In this document: piece by piece, positions 9,360-17,743 of the stretch | Position numbering within the stretch: position 1 is the first letter of the stretch | Layout of the letters: each line of letters begins with the position of its first letter | Assembly: GCF_000374445.1 (NCBI RefSeq) | Contig: NZ_KB894407.1 | Span: 1 to 64,000 of the forward strand | Length of the DNA stretch: 64,000 bases | Origin: Actinokineospora enzanensis DSM 44649 | GTDB lineage: Bacteria; Actinomycetota; Actinomycetes; Mycobacteriales; Pseudonocardiaceae | Direction of reading: 5' to 3' | Made by a program: the position numbers and the translations under genes | The notes under the pieces: generated by a model | Databases searched by the model: none | What the model saw: only the letters and a program-made list of their open reading frames with translations | Told to the model about the DNA's origin: nothing

Positions 9360-9716
9360 CGAACGGCCCGGCGACGGACGTGCCACGAGATCGCGGCGCT
9401 GGTCGGCGACTCCGGCAAGCCGATCTGGCTGCTGATCGCGGTGGCCAAGGTCGACCATTATCCCGCCGAGGTCGAAAACGCCCTCGCCCACTACCTGACC
9501 TCGGACTCGTCGCCGTTCGCCGCCGAGGTCCGGAAACTCGTGCACAAGGTCGGCGAATCGAATCTCACCGTCGCCGCGATATCCACCTCGGCCCTCCTGG
9601 ACGACTTCACCCTCGCCGACGAGTCCGTCCCCAGCACCACGACCCGGGACCAACGCGACCGTGACCTGGACGCCTGCACGACCCGGGTCCACCAGTTCTG
9701 CGGCCACCAGTCCTGA
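9360..9716 (+). pseudogene. C-terminal remnant of a GTPase-like protein
   Basis: The reading frame continues directly after the stop of the cyclase-like gene and encodes EIAALVGDSGKPIWLLIAVAKVDHY. The AKVD there resembles the G4 (NKxD) motif of P-loop GTPases. It is followed by a plausible C-terminal half ending FCGHQS at 9716. No Walker A motif and no start with a ribosome site precede it; the only in-frame start is GTG 9441, which would cut through the fold. I read it as the tail of a gene whose 5' part was deleted. The family is tentative. Confidence 0.55.
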
Positions 9717-9768
9717 TCGTGCCGTGTGCAGGGACGGATCTCGGAATGGCCCATCGCGCCACCGGTCG

Positions 9769-10608
9769 TCAGTCGAGCGGGAACGCCAGTTCACAGACCT
9801 CGTCGTCCGGTTCGGCGGACATGAACTCGCCGAAGTACACCTCGCGTGGGGCGCCGCCCGGCGTCAGTCCGTGTTCGTCGATCCAGCGTGCAACCTGGTC
9901 GTAGGCGCCCAGGATCTGGGGGAACTCCACCTGGACGCGGCGCAGCGGGGTGTAGGCCTCGCGGTGGGCGGGCTCCCGGCGGATGGCCACGTCGGTGCGG
10001 TCCGCCCGGCCCGGGTCGATCGGTACGCAGACCTCGGCGGGGCCGTCGCTGTCCGCGTCGATGGTGCCGTAGTAGACGACGAACGGGTGCCCGGTCGAGC
10101 CGCCTTGGTCGACCGCCGCCGTGCACAGCCTGCGCAAGGCGGCGCCGATCCAGCAGGACAGCTCGTCCACCTGCACGTGGCGCTGCTCGGTGAGCACCCA
10201 CTGTTCGGGCACGTCCCGCTGTCGGACGACGCAGTCGCTCGTGGTGCGGCCGGTGAGCTTGCCCGCCAGGTAGTCCACCAGTTCCCGTTGGCCGGTCACT
10301 CGCCGCTCGACCTCGGCCCAGTAGGTCACCAGCTGTTCGGCGGCGGCGGGCGCCGGAGCCACGATGACCTCGCCGATCCGCGCCAGCGGCATGTCCAGCC
10401 TGCGCAGCAGGCCGACCAGCCGGGCGGTCTCCAGCTGGCTCTCCAGATACCACCGGTAGCCGTTGTGCGGGTCCACCCGGACGGGCCGGACCAGGCCGAG
10501 CCGGTCGTACAGGCGCAGCGCCTTGATCGACAGTCGGGAGCGACGCGCGAACGCGCCGATGCTGAGCTGCTCCGTGGGGGACGGAGGGTCGACGGGCTCG
10601 TGCTCCAC
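9769..10608 (-). CDS. MerR-family regulator with GyrI-like effector domain
   Basis: The protein is about 279 aa. The N-terminal MerR helix-turn-helix reads QLSIGAFARRSRLSIKALRLYDRLGLV with the HNGYRWY wing, then a coiled dimer helix. A C-terminal GyrI/Rob-type small-molecule-binding domain follows (about 120-279: VLTEQRHVQV, HPFVVYYG, EVYFGEF). Such proteins activate efflux or stress genes on binding lipophilic cations. The start is uncertain: GTG 10608 removes a long arginine-rich leader that looks non-coding and leaves a 50-base gap to the upstream gene, but no clear ribosome site precedes it. The C-terminal half is closely similar to the neighbour encoded upstream. Confidence 0.85.
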   Translation of the reverse strand: MEHEPVDPPSPTEQLSIGAFARRSRLSIKALRLYDRLGLVRPVRVDPHNGYRWYLESQLETARLVGLLRRLDMPLARIGEVIVAPAPAAAEQLVTYWAEVERRVTGQRELVDYLAGKLTGRTTSDCVVRQRDVPEQWVLTEQRHVQVDELSCWIGAALRRLCTAAVDQGGSTGHPFVVYYGTIDADSDGPAEVCVPIDPGRADRTDVAIRREPAHREAYTPLRRVQVEFPQILGAYDQVARWIDEHGLTPGGAPREVYFGEFMSAEPDDEVCELAFPLD

Positions 10609-10658
10609 CGGGTCGAGCCTATCGGTGCGCGCGGGCCGAGCAGGCCCGGCAGGCTGGA

Positions 10659-11132
10659 TCACCTGATCGGGAACGCGATGTCGCAGACCTCGTCGGTGTC
10701 GGCGGCCTCGGTGAAATCGGTGAAATAGACCTCGCGCGGGGCATCGGCGATGGTGTGGCCGTTGCGTGCCAACCACTCGGCGATCGCGGCGAAAGCGCCT
10801 GCCACCTGGGCGGGATCGGAGAACTCGGACTTGCGCAGCCGGACGTACGCTTCCTGGTGCGCGGGCTCGACGCGCATCGGCACGTCCGCAGTGCCCGCTC
10901 GGTCACGGCCGATCGGCGCGCAGACCTCCACCGGGATCTCCGGCGTGTCCTCGGTGAACCGGCCGTGGTAGACCACGAAGCAGTGATCCACCCGGCCGCC
11001 CACCTCCTCGGTGGTCCGGTGCAGGCGGTCCATGGCGTCCATCAGCCAGGGCTTGATGTCGGGCGCGGCGATCGTGCGCTGTTCGGTGAGTACCAGCAGC
11101 TCGGGGATCTCACGCAGCCTGACGTCGGTCAT
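10659..11132 (-). CDS. Stand-alone GyrI-like small-molecule-binding protein
   Basis: This 157-aa protein has only the effector-binding fold seen in the C-terminal half of the MerR protein encoded just downstream. Shared phrases are VLTEQR near the start, FVVYHGR versus FVVYYG, VCAPIGRDRAGTADV versus VCVPIDPGRADRTDV, and APREVYF. ATG 11132 follows AGGGAG at good spacing. The two genes look like a duplication in which one copy lacks a DNA-binding domain. It may sequester the same ligand or act as a hydrolase or binding protein; not determined. Confidence 0.8.
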   Translation of the reverse strand: MTDVRLREIPELLVLTEQRTIAAPDIKPWLMDAMDRLHRTTEEVGGRVDHCFVVYHGRFTEDTPEIPVEVCAPIGRDRAGTADVPMRVEPAHQEAYVRLRKSEFSDPAQVAGAFAAIAEWLARNGHTIADAPREVYFTDFTEAADTDEVCDIAFPIR

Positions 11133-11279
11133 CCGGGTGCTCCCTGGTCGAACCGGTCACCCGGACGGTCGCCCGGGGCCGCCTCGACCCTCAGGCCTGC
11201 CCCAGGGGCCGGGTCAAGCGGACGTCCCGGGACGGCGTCGCCGCACCGACCGGATGGCGGCTCGTGAGCGCCCGAGGGG

Positions 11280-12269
11280 TCATAGCAAGTGGTGTTCTTG
11301 TTCCTGAGGGCCGGTTTCCACCAGCAGGGCGCTCCAGGCGGCGGACGGGCTGATGTTGAAGAGCAGGGCTCGGGACCCCGGGGACAGCTCTCCTTGTTCC
11401 AGTGCGGTGTAGAGGTTGAGGAATACGTCGTTCGGGCCGAGGTGCCCGTAGCGGGTGAGGTTGTCGTGGCAGGACTTGGCCACGGGCGAACCGAGGATCT
11501 CCTCAAGATTGCGCAGCGACGACGTGGACAGGTTCTGGGTGATGTGGCAGGGGACCTGGTCCAGGTCGTTGCGGTGCAGGATCCGGTCGGCGAGGGCGCG
11601 GAGGCGGTTGCGGGTCTCGACCGCCAGACGGAAGGAGTAGGTCGGCAGGTCGGTGCATTCCTCGGTCCACTCGGTGTAGGGGCGGTCGCGGTAGTCGAGG
11701 TGGAACAGGTCGGAGTAGGTGCCGCTGGTCTGCAGGGCGATGTCGCGGACGCGGACCGGGCCGTCCCGGGCGACGACCAAGGCTCCGCCGCTGTCGCCGT
11801 TGAGGGTCACCGGGTGCCGGTAGCGGGTCGGGGTGGCGGGTTTGCTGCCGTGCGCGATCAGGATGGTGCCGAGGTCCGGGTCGGCGCGCAGCAGGCCCTC
11901 GGCGGTGAGCAGGGCCGGGGTCAGGGAGGCGCAGCCCAGGCCGCCGACGGAGAAGGCCATCGCCTGGTCGGCGCCCAGGGTGGACTGCAGGCGGGTGGCC
12001 TCGGAGCTGATCAGGGTGTCGGGGGCGCGGGGGTCGACCAGGAGGATGGCGTCCAGGTCGTGCGGGGTCAGGTTTGCCGAGGCCAGGGCGTGGCGGGAGG
12101 CATGGGCGGCCAGGTCGGTCGCGGTCAGGGAGTCCGCGACCGCGATGGTGTCGATGCCCAGGGCCGCGCACGTCGCGTGTTCGGCGGGGGACAGGGTCGC
12201 CAGCTCGGGCAGGTCCGTGATGGGGACCCGGTCGGGTAGGTACCAGCCTGCGGCGGTCAGGGCGATCAT
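11280..12269 (-). CDS. KASIII (FabH)-like condensing or acyl-transfer enzyme, last gene of the NRPS/PKS operon
   Basis: This 329-aa thiolase-fold protein has a nucleophile Cys at about 113 (GGLGCASLTP) and a His at about 242 (PCHITQNLS). At the third FabH position the usual Asn is replaced by His (YGHLGPND, about H276). The ATG at 12269 overlaps the stop of the hybrid synthase (ATGA), so the three genes form one operon. FabH-like enzymes in natural-product clusters start chains, or act as acyltransferases or release enzymes. Because no thioesterase is visible in the operon, product release or a final acyl transfer is an attractive but unproved role. Confidence 0.85.
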   Translation of the reverse strand: MIALTAAGWYLPDRVPITDLPELATLSPAEHATCAALGIDTIAVADSLTATDLAAHASRHALASANLTPHDLDAILLVDPRAPDTLISSEATRLQSTLGADQAMAFSVGGLGCASLTPALLTAEGLLRADPDLGTILIAHGSKPATPTRYRHPVTLNGDSGGALVVARDGPVRVRDIALQTSGTYSDLFHLDYRDRPYTEWTEECTDLPTYSFRLAVETRNRLRALADRILHRNDLDQVPCHITQNLSTSSLRNLEEILGSPVAKSCHDNLTRYGHLGPNDVFLNLYTALEQGELSPGSRALLFNISPSAAWSALLVETGPQEQEHHLL

Positions 12270-15200
12270 GGGGCGGTGAGGTCGGCGAAGGCCGCCTCGA
12301 TGTGGTCGGCCAGGGACTCCACTTCGGACTGGTCCAGGCAGGCGGTGCTGGTCAGTTCGATGTGCAGGCGTCCGTCCCGTTCGGCGATGGCGATGATCAA
12401 CGGGAAGCAGGCGGTGGCGGCCGTCTTGAGGTTGGTGGCCAGGTCCCAGCGGGTGCGTACCAGGCGGACGCCGGTGTCGAAGGCGGTCAACGCGGTGGGG
12501 GCGCGCAGGACGATGGCCTGGGGCATGGGTGCGGCGCGCAGTCGCGAGACTGCGGGGGTGTGCGGGGACAGGTGTCGGAGTATGCCGTGGCCGACGCCGT
12601 CGTGGGGGACCGAACGGGTGCGTTCGATGACTCCGGGGAGGCTGTCCCGGGCGGTGGTGTCGGGGGCGATCGGGATGGTGACCGGGTGCAGCGTGGTGAA
12701 CCAGCCGATGGCGGGGCCACGGCCTGCGTGTCGGTAGGGGCTGGGAGTGGTCTCGCCTTCCATGGTCAGGTAGGCCCCGGGGGCGCCGCTCCAGCGGGCC
12801 AGGCCGTGGGCTGCCGCGCATAGGGCGATCTCGCGTTCGGTCGCCGAGTCGTGCGGCGGGAGTGGGGTGAGCGTGCGGTTGACCAGGCCGCTGCCGCCGT
12901 TGCCGGGGAGTGGGCCCAGGTCGGCGCCCGCGCGGGCGATGGTGGTCCAGTAGGACAGTTCGGCCGCCAGGTTGTCGGAGGTGGCCATGTCCTGGAGGTG
13001 TTCGGACCATTGCCGCCAGGTCGGGGGATGCGGCTCGGTGGTGGGGACGCGTCCTGCCGACAGGTCGGTCAGGGAGGCTTCGAGATCGTCTATGAGCACG
13101 ACGGTGGACATGTTGTCGAAGACGAAGTGGTGGATCAGCAGGACCAGCAGGCCGGTGCGGTCGTAGCCGCGTTCGTAGTAGCGGGCGCGCAGCATCGGGC
13201 CCCGGGTCAGGTCCAGGTCGGTGCCCAGGGTTCGGCAGTCGGCCGCGATCAGGTCCTGTTCTTCCTGGCCGCTCATCGGGGGCAGGACCGACACATCGAA
13301 GGGGACAGTGCCGTGTGGATCGAGTTCGATGTGTCTACTCAGATCATTGCCCCGGAAGCGATACCGCAGTGGCTCGTGTCGGGCTACCAGGGCGGTGACT
13401 GCCGCGCGGACGTGTTCGGCGGTTACCGCAGTGGAGGTCATCTCCAGCACGTGCGTCTCGATGAAGTCCCGTCCGCCGTGGGGAAGTAGCGCGAGGAACT
13501 CGTGCATGATGGGGGTCAGGGGGATCGGGCGATCCGGGGTCTTCTGCTGAGTCTCCACTGCGGTCTGCTGTCCGCCGACCACTGCGATCGAGGCCAGCTC
13601 GCCCACGGTTCGGCACTGGAGCAGTTGCAAGGGAGTGATGTGCACGCCCGCCCGTGCGGCACGGGCCGCGACCCGCACGCCGAGGACGGAGTCTCCGCCC
13701 AGGTCGAAGAAGTTGTCCGCCGGGCTGACCTCGGGCAGGGCGAGGAGGTCGGCCACGACGCGGGCCAGGACCCGTTCGGCGAACGGGGCGCCGGTCCGGT
13801 CGGGCGGGGCGGGCGCGGGGTCGGTCTGGGGCATGGCGTCCCTCCACTGTGGAGCATCGGGGAGCAGTTCGGCGAGTCGGCGGTCCGGGGTGGCGGCGAC
13901 CTCGGCCACCAGCTCGGTCAGCAGCCGGGCCAGGTGTTCGGCGGTCGAGGCGTCGAACAGGGCGGTGGCGTACTCGACGTAGCCGGTCAGCGGGCCGGTG
14001 CCCTGGTCGACCACGCCCAGGGTCAGGTCGAACTTGGCGGTGCCGGGGGCGATGCCCGCGATGGCGCCGTCGAGGTAGCGGGTGCAGGCCAGGCCGCCGA
14101 GCTCGGCGGTGTCCTGGGGGACGTTCTGGTAGGTGTAGACCACGTCGAACAGGGGGTGCCTGCTCGGGTCCCGCCTGCCGAGTACGTCGGCGACGATCTT
14201 CTCCAGCGGCACCTCCTCGTGGTCGAGCACGTCCGCGACCGTGCCCGCGCACCGGCGCACCAGGTCGGTGAACGGCAGGTCGGCCGCGACGCCGGTGCGG
14301 AAGGGCAGGACGTTGTTGAAGTAGCCGATGAGGTCGTGGGTGGCGGGGTTGACCCGGCCGGAGGTGGCGGCCCCGATCACCACGTCGGTGAGCCCGGCCC
14401 AGCGGTGCAGCAGCGCGTCGACCACCGCGAGCATGGTGACGAAGGTGGTGACGCCCAGCCGCCTGCTCAACGCCCGGATCCGGTCGGCCTGCCCGGTGTC
14501 GACCTCGAACTCGACCATCGCGCCGGTGAAGTCGCGAGTGGACGGACGCGGTCGGTCCAGGGGCAGCTCGTCGGTACGCAGGTCGGCGAGGGCGCCACGC
14601 CAGAACTTCAGGCCCTCCGCGAGCACGCCGCCCGCGAGCCGTTCGCGTTGCCACGCGGCGAAGTCGGCGTACTGGGGGCCGAGCGCGGGAAGGTCGGCCG
14701 GACGACCGTCCACTCGGGCCTGGTACAGCTCGGTGAAGTCGCGGAAGAAGACCGTGGGGGACCAGCCGTCGAAGATGATGTGGTGGTATGTCCACATGAG
14801 GACGTGGTCGTGTTCGGCGAGCCGCAGCAGGGTGGCCCGGACCAGCGGCCCCCGGGCCAGGTCGAACGGCCGGACGGCTTCCGCCTCGATCAGGCGCCGG
14901 GCCTCGCGGTGTCGTTCGTGCTCGGACAACGCGGACAGGTCGTGCACCGTGAGGGTGGGCTCCTCGTCGCGGACCACGGCGTAGGGCACGCCGTCGTCGT
15001 CGGTGATGGCGGTGCGCAGCACCTCGTGCCTGCCGATCAGGTCCCGCACGGCGCCCGTCAACGCGGTCTGGTCCAGTGGTCCGGCGAGCCGCAGGTCGTG
15101 CGGGATGTTGTAGAGGGCGGTGTCGGGGGCCAGCCGGTCCAGGAACCAGAGTTGCTCCTGCCCGTAGGACACCGGAAGCCGACCGCCCCGGGACAGGAGG

Positions 15201-17743
15201 GGAATGTCCTGGTTGGCGCCGACGGAACCGCCCTCGGCGCGCAGGTGGGCCACGCGGTCGGCCAGGTCGCGGACGGTCGGGTGCGCATAGAGGTCGGCGA
15301 AGGTGAGGGTGATGCCGAACTCGGCCTCCAGCGACCGCAACACGCTGATCCCGGCGATGGACGTGCCGCCGAGCGCGAAGTAGTTCGAGTCGGGGGACAG
15401 GTCGTCCTCGCCAAGCACCCGCCGCCACACCGCCATCACCTGCTCGTGCGGCGCCGGATCGTCGCTGGTCAGCCGTAGTGCGGGAGTGCCGCCGGTCGGC
15501 CGTGCGGCCTGCTCGCCGGTGGTCGGGCGTGGTGTGCGGGTGCCGGTCGGCCGCAGTGTGGGATCGCTGCCGCTCAGGCGCGGTGCCGGAACGCCGATGG
15601 TCGGGCGGGGTGCGTCGAGGGGACGGCACCAGCAGCGGATCTCGTCGAAGGGGTAGGTCGGCGCGGGGATCCGGGGGATGGCCGTTCCGGCGTAGTGCGC
15701 GTCCCAGTCGAGGTCGGCGCCGAGACGGTAGAGCAGACCGAGCCGGCGGAGCACTCCCCGCCGCCCGGGTACGGCGAACAGTTCCACCAGCGGCAACTCC
15801 GGGCGCAACCGGCGGATCTCCCGGGCCAGGATCCCATCGGTGGCCAGGTCCACCAGCACCGCGCCGTCCCGGGCGAACCGCTCGGCGACACCCGCCAGCC
15901 GGGTGCGGTCCAGGTCGGTCGTCAGCGCCATCCCCCGCGCGGCCCGCCGGGCCTCGTCCAGGGTCGTCTCCTCGCGGGCCACGCGCACCACCAGGTTCCC
16001 GGCGCCGGAACCGACCAGGTGGGCGTGGCGCAGGCCCAGCGACCCGGCGAGGTCGAGCAGGGCCGCGCGCGTGACCACCAGCCGTTCCGCGTCGGAATCG
16101 GGCAACGGGACGTCCGCGAGAGACGGGAACGCCGCGCCGAGTTCCCGCCAGATCGGCTCGTCCACGACGGTGTCGCCCGCCAACAGCACCACCACCGGCC
16201 GCTCGGCTGGCACCGGCTCCTCCGGCGCGCCCGCCGCCCGCAACGCCGTGACCAGCTCGTCCTTGGTCCGCGCCGGGAACGCGCCCCGGTAGGGGTGGTC
16301 GTGCCGGTAGCGGTTCATCGCGTGTGCGACGGTCCGCAGATCGTGGTCGGTACCGGCGACGAACCGGGCCAACCGTTCGCGGTACCGGTCGAACGCGGCC
16401 GCCGACTTGGCCGAGACGGTGACGATCTCACCCCCAAGATCCGGAACCGGGACATCGACCGACGGCGGCTGTTCCAGCACGGCGTGCACATTCGTCCCGG
16501 TCAGGCCCAGCGCGCTCAGCCCCGCCCGGCGCTGTCCCGCCGGGTTCCACGGCCGGAACGCCGGGTTGACGTGCACCGGGCCGGACAGGTCGAGCATCGG
16601 GTTGGGCGTGGTGAAGTGCGCCGTCGGGTACAGCACGCCCCGCCGCACCGCGAGCAGCGCCTTGAGCAGCCCGGCCATCCCGGCGGCGCCGTCGAGATGA
16701 CCCACGTTGCCCTTGATCGAGCCGATCGGGCAGCCGGGGGCGGGCACACCGGCGTCGGCGAACGCCTGCCGCAGCGCGTCCACCTCGATCACGTCGCCCA
16801 GCGGCGTCGCCGAGCCGTGGCACTCGACATAGCCAACGGTGTCCGCGCGCACCCCCGCGTCCCGCCACGCCGCCGTGACCACCTCGGTCTGCGCCTGCCT
16901 GCTCGGCGCCCCCATGCTGGCCATCCGGTGTCCATTGTGGTTCACCGCGATACCCTTGATCACTCCCTGCACCGGGTCGCCCGCCGCCAGGGCGTGGTCG
17001 AGCCGACGCAGCAGCACCACGGCGCCGCCCTCGCCCGCCGCCGCGCCGTTGGCCCGCTCGTCGAACGGGCGGCAGCAGCCGTCGGGGGACTCGACCCCGC
17101 GTGCGTGGACATGTCCTTCGACCGGGAGCAGCACCGGGCGCAGGCTGATCCCGCCCGCCAGGGCCAGATCCGCCGTACCCCGGCGTAGTTCGGCGACCGC
17201 TTGGGCGACGGCGGCGAGCGCGCTGCTGCACGCGGTGTCCACCGTGTACGTCGGGCCGGTGAGGTCGAAGTGGTAGGAGATCCGCGCGGCCAGCGCGGCG
17301 GGCAGCGAGCCCAGGGTCTGCAGGAGGTCGTCGTCGGTGTAGAGGGTCTCGTAGTCGGACGGGGAGTGGCCGAGGACGACGGCGGTCCGCGAGCCGCGCA
17401 GCCCTTCCGGGCGCAGGCAGGCGTTCTCGATCGCCTCGTGCGCCAGCTGCATCAGCAGCCGGTGATGCGGGTCCATCACCTCGGCCTCGCGCAACGGGAT
17501 GCCGAAGAAGCGGTGGTCGAACAGGTCGACGCGGTCGAGGTAGGCCAGCGGCAGGTAGTCGGTGCCCGGGGTGCCGCCGGTGTGCCGCACCCGGGTCGGG
17601 GTGGGCGGCGCGACCAGGTCGCGGCCCTCGGCCAACAGCCGGTGCAGCCCGTCGAGGTCGGTGGCGCCCGGCAGCAGGGCGGCCACCCCGATCACCGCGA
17701 TGTCCGATGTGGACTCTTCCGGCACGGCGCTCTCCAGTCTCAC
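12266..17743 (-). CDS. Hybrid PKS-NRPS: KS, inactive AT, ACP, C, PCP, E-like domain
   Basis: This protein is 1,825 aa. KS spans about 12-430 with Cys in DTACSSA, His in HGSATPLGD and KGNVGH, all intact. Residues about 440-700 align in order with an acyltransferase, but the GHSxG elbow reads VGSGAGN, so the nucleophile Ser is Gly. A carrier domain follows (Ser in GGTSI, about 795), then a condensation domain (HHIIFDGWS, about 987), a second carrier (GGDSV, about 1353) and a terminal epimerization-like domain (HHFVFDN, GWFTT). There is no adenylation domain and no thioesterase. The GTG start overlaps the stop of the NRPS gene (GTGA). The KS needs an extender loaded in trans, or is a linker; the C-PCP unit needs an amino acid from elsewhere. 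Confidence 0.9.
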   Translation of the reverse strand: MRLESAVPEESTSDIAVIGVAALLPGATDLDGLHRLLAEGRDLVAPPTPTRVRHTGGTPGTDYLPLAYLDRVDLFDHRFFGIPLREAEVMDPHHRLLMQLAHEAIENACLRPEGLRGSRTAVVLGHSPSDYETLYTDDDLLQTLGSLPAALAARISYHFDLTGPTYTVDTACSSALAAVAQAVAELRRGTADLALAGGISLRPVLLPVEGHVHARGVESPDGCCRPFDERANGAAAGEGGAVVLLRRLDHALAAGDPVQGVIKGIAVNHNGHRMASMGAPSRQAQTEVVTAAWRDAGVRADTVGYVECHGSATPLGDVIEVDALRQAFADAGVPAPGCPIGSIKGNVGHLDGAAGMAGLLKALLAVRRGVLYPTAHFTTPNPMLDLSGPVHVNPAFRPWNPAGQRRAGLSALGLTGTNVHAVLEQPPSVDVPVPDLGGEIVTVSAKSAAAFDRYRERLARFVAGTDHDLRTVAHAMNRYRHDHPYRGAFPARTKDELVTALRAAGAPEEPVPAERPVVVLLAGDTVVDEPIWRELGAAFPSLADVPLPDSDAERLVVTRAALLDLAGSLGLRHAHLVGSGAGNLVVRVAREETTLDEARRAARGMALTTDLDRTRLAGVAERFARDGAVLVDLATDGILAREIRRLRPELPLVELFAVPGRRGVLRRLGLLYRLGADLDWDAHYAGTAIPRIPAPTYPFDEIRCWCRPLDAPRPTIGVPAPRLSGSDPTLRPTGTRTPRPTTGEQAARPTGGTPALRLTSDDPAPHEQVMAVWRRVLGEDDLSPDSNYFALGGTSIAGISVLRSLEAEFGITLTFADLYAHPTVRDLADRVAHLRAEGGSVGANQDIPLLSRGGRLPVSYGQEQLWFLDRLAPDTALYNIPHDLRLAGPLDQTALTGAVRDLIGRHEVLRTAITDDDGVPYAVVRDEEPTLTVHDLSALSEHERHREARRLIEAEAVRPFDLARGPLVRATLLRLAEHDHVLMWTYHHIIFDGWSPTVFFRDFTELYQARVDGRPADLPALGPQYADFAAWQRERLAGGVLAEGLKFWRGALADLRTDELPLDRPRPSTRDFTGAMVEFEVDTGQADRIRALSRRLGVTTFVTMLAVVDALLHRWAGLTDVVIGAATSGRVNPATHDLIGYFNNVLPFRTGVAADLPFTDLVRRCAGTVADVLDHEEVPLEKIVADVLGRRDPSRHPLFDVVYTYQNVPQDTAELGGLACTRYLDGAIAGIAPGTAKFDLTLGVVDQGTGPLTGYVEYATALFDASTAEHLARLLTELVAEVAATPDRRLAELLPDAPQWRDAMPQTDPAPAPPDRTGAPFAERVLARVVADLLALPEVSPADNFFDLGGDSVLGVRVAARAARAGVHITPLQLLQCRTVGELASIAVVGGQQTAVETQQKTPDRPIPLTPIMHEFLALLPHGGRDFIETHVLEMTSTAVTAEHVRAAVTALVARHEPLRYRFRGNDLSRHIELDPHGTVPFDVSVLPPMSGQEEQDLIAADCRTLGTDLDLTRGPMLRARYYERGYDRTGLLVLLIHHFVFDNMSTVVLIDDLEASLTDLSAGRVPTTEPHPPTWRQWSEHLQDMATSDNLAAELSYWTTIARAGADLGPLPGNGGSGLVNRTLTPLPPHDSATEREIALCAAAHGLARWSGAPGAYLTMEGETTPSPYRHAGRGPAIGWFTTLHPVTIPIAPDTTARDSLPGVIERTRSVPHDGVGHGILRHLSPHTPAVSRLRAAPMPQAIVLRAPTALTAFDTGVRLVRTRWDLATNLKTAATACFPLIIAIAERDGRLHIELTSTACLDQSEVESLADHIEAAFADLTAP

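Noticed and set aside
13502-15478. Plus-strand open frame of about 660 codons over the hybrid synthase
   Set aside because: It is the antisense of condensation and carrier domains with clear motifs on the minus strand.
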